This document shows positions 6,916-7,245 of a DNA stretch of 7,245 nt, one piece after another. The translations under genes and the position numbers were made by a program. Source of the stretch: an uncultured Litorilinea sp. (GTDB lineage: Bacteria; Chloroflexota; Anaerolineae; Caldilineales; Caldilineaceae); assembly GCA_946885925.1 (NCBI GenBank), contig CAMPHP010000140.1:1-7245 (forward strand). The letters are read 5' to 3'. Numbering within the stretch: position 1 is the first letter of the stretch; the number at the start of each line of letters is the position of its first letter. The notes below the pieces were generated by a model, which saw only the letters and a program-made list of their open reading frames with translations, searched no databases and was not told the DNA's origin.

Positions 6916-7245
6916 CTATCAAGTCGTCGAGCCGTCACAGGCAAAGCCGGTGCAAACTATCGCCCCTATATCTCTGCTGGTTATACAAATTCCTTGTTAT
7001 AACGAGGCTGAGACGCTGCCACATGTGCTGGCGGATCTACCTCTATCGTTACCTGGCGTGGAGCGTATCAAAGTTTTGGTCATTGATGATGGTAGCAGCG
7101 ATGACACAGCCGCAGTGGCACAACGCCTCGGTGTCCATCACATTGTTCGCCATGGCACAAACCGCGGCCTGGCTGTCTCTTATCAGAACGGAATTGATGC
7201 CGCGCTTCACTTATGGGCAGATATCATTGTCAACACGGACGGGGA
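6908..7245 (+). CDS. Family 2 glycosyltransferase, DPM-synthase-like, cut by the right edge
   Basis: The first 112 codons of a GT2 (GT-A fold) enzyme, open to the right edge. A tail of about 20 residues precedes the first beta strand, [15 protein letters not shown] (23-37). The nucleotide-binding strand is [12 protein letters not shown] (56-67), then [16 protein letters not shown] (82-97) marks the helix after the second strand, and NTDG (109-112) followed by a codon beginning GA gives the expected D-x-D metal-binding motif. This set is typical of dolichyl-phosphate-mannose-synthase-like enzymes, which join a sugar from a nucleotide donor to polyprenyl phosphate at the cytoplasmic side. The GTG start has a good ribosome binding site and overlaps the upstream gene by 8 bp, so the two are probably translationally coupled. 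Whether C-terminal membrane helices follow cannot be seen. The specific sugar is unknown. Confidence 0.9.
   Translation, partial: MLNYQVVEPSQAKPVQTIAPISLLVIQIPCYNEAETLPHVLADLPLSLPGVERIKVLVIDDGSSDDTAAVAQRLGVHHIVRHGTNRGLAVSYQNGIDAALHLWADIIVNTDG

Overview
The window is a cell-surface glycan or glycolipid locus from a bacterium of moderate GC content (mid-50s percent by eye). It is gene-dense: seven protein-coding regions, two of them cut by the window edges, and no gap over about 80 bases. I suspect a Chloroflexota member, because very large, poorly characterised polytopic GT-C-like proteins next to GT4, GT2 and LPG_synthase_TM-type genes are common there, and because most starts here lack a clear Shine-Dalgarno sequence. 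This is an inference from gene style, not a proven placement.

Layout: two transcription units diverge from a compact intergenic region at about 5871-5952. The leftward unit (minus strand) runs in this order: a GT-C-like integral membrane protein (4260-5870), a second large GT-C-like membrane protein with a soluble C-terminal domain (2235-4181), a class I SAM-dependent methyltransferase (1351-2175), a GT4 glycosyltransferase (151-1338), and the start of an unidentified gene that leaves the window (1-91). Gaps are 78, about 59 (or 17 with the alternative start), 12 and 59 bp. The rightward unit (plus strand) has an LPG_synthase_TM/UPF0104-type membrane protein (5953-6915), whose end overlaps by 8 bp the start of a GT2 dolichyl-phosphate-mannose-synthase-like glycosyltransferase (6908 to the right edge).

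How the genes may work together (inference): the GT2 enzyme would load a sugar onto polyprenyl phosphate in the cytoplasm. The LPG_synthase_TM protein could assist membrane translocation or organise that step. The two GT-C-like proteins could then use the lipid-linked sugar on the outer face. The soluble GT4 and the methyltransferase would extend or modify the glycan or its precursor in the cytoplasm. The final product cannot be read from the sequence.

Non-coding and small-scale signals: a good sigma70-like promoter placed so that transcription would begin exactly at the A of the first internal ATG of the GT-C gene (leaderless mRNA); an exact 16-bp tandem duplication between the GT4 gene and the next gene; a three-copy 15-bp in-frame repeat inside the LPG_synthase_TM gene; and a small inverted repeat beside a perfect DnaA-box-like 9-mer in the 4182-4259 gap. 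I saw no tRNA, rRNA, CRISPR array, insertion sequence or convincing rho-independent terminator.
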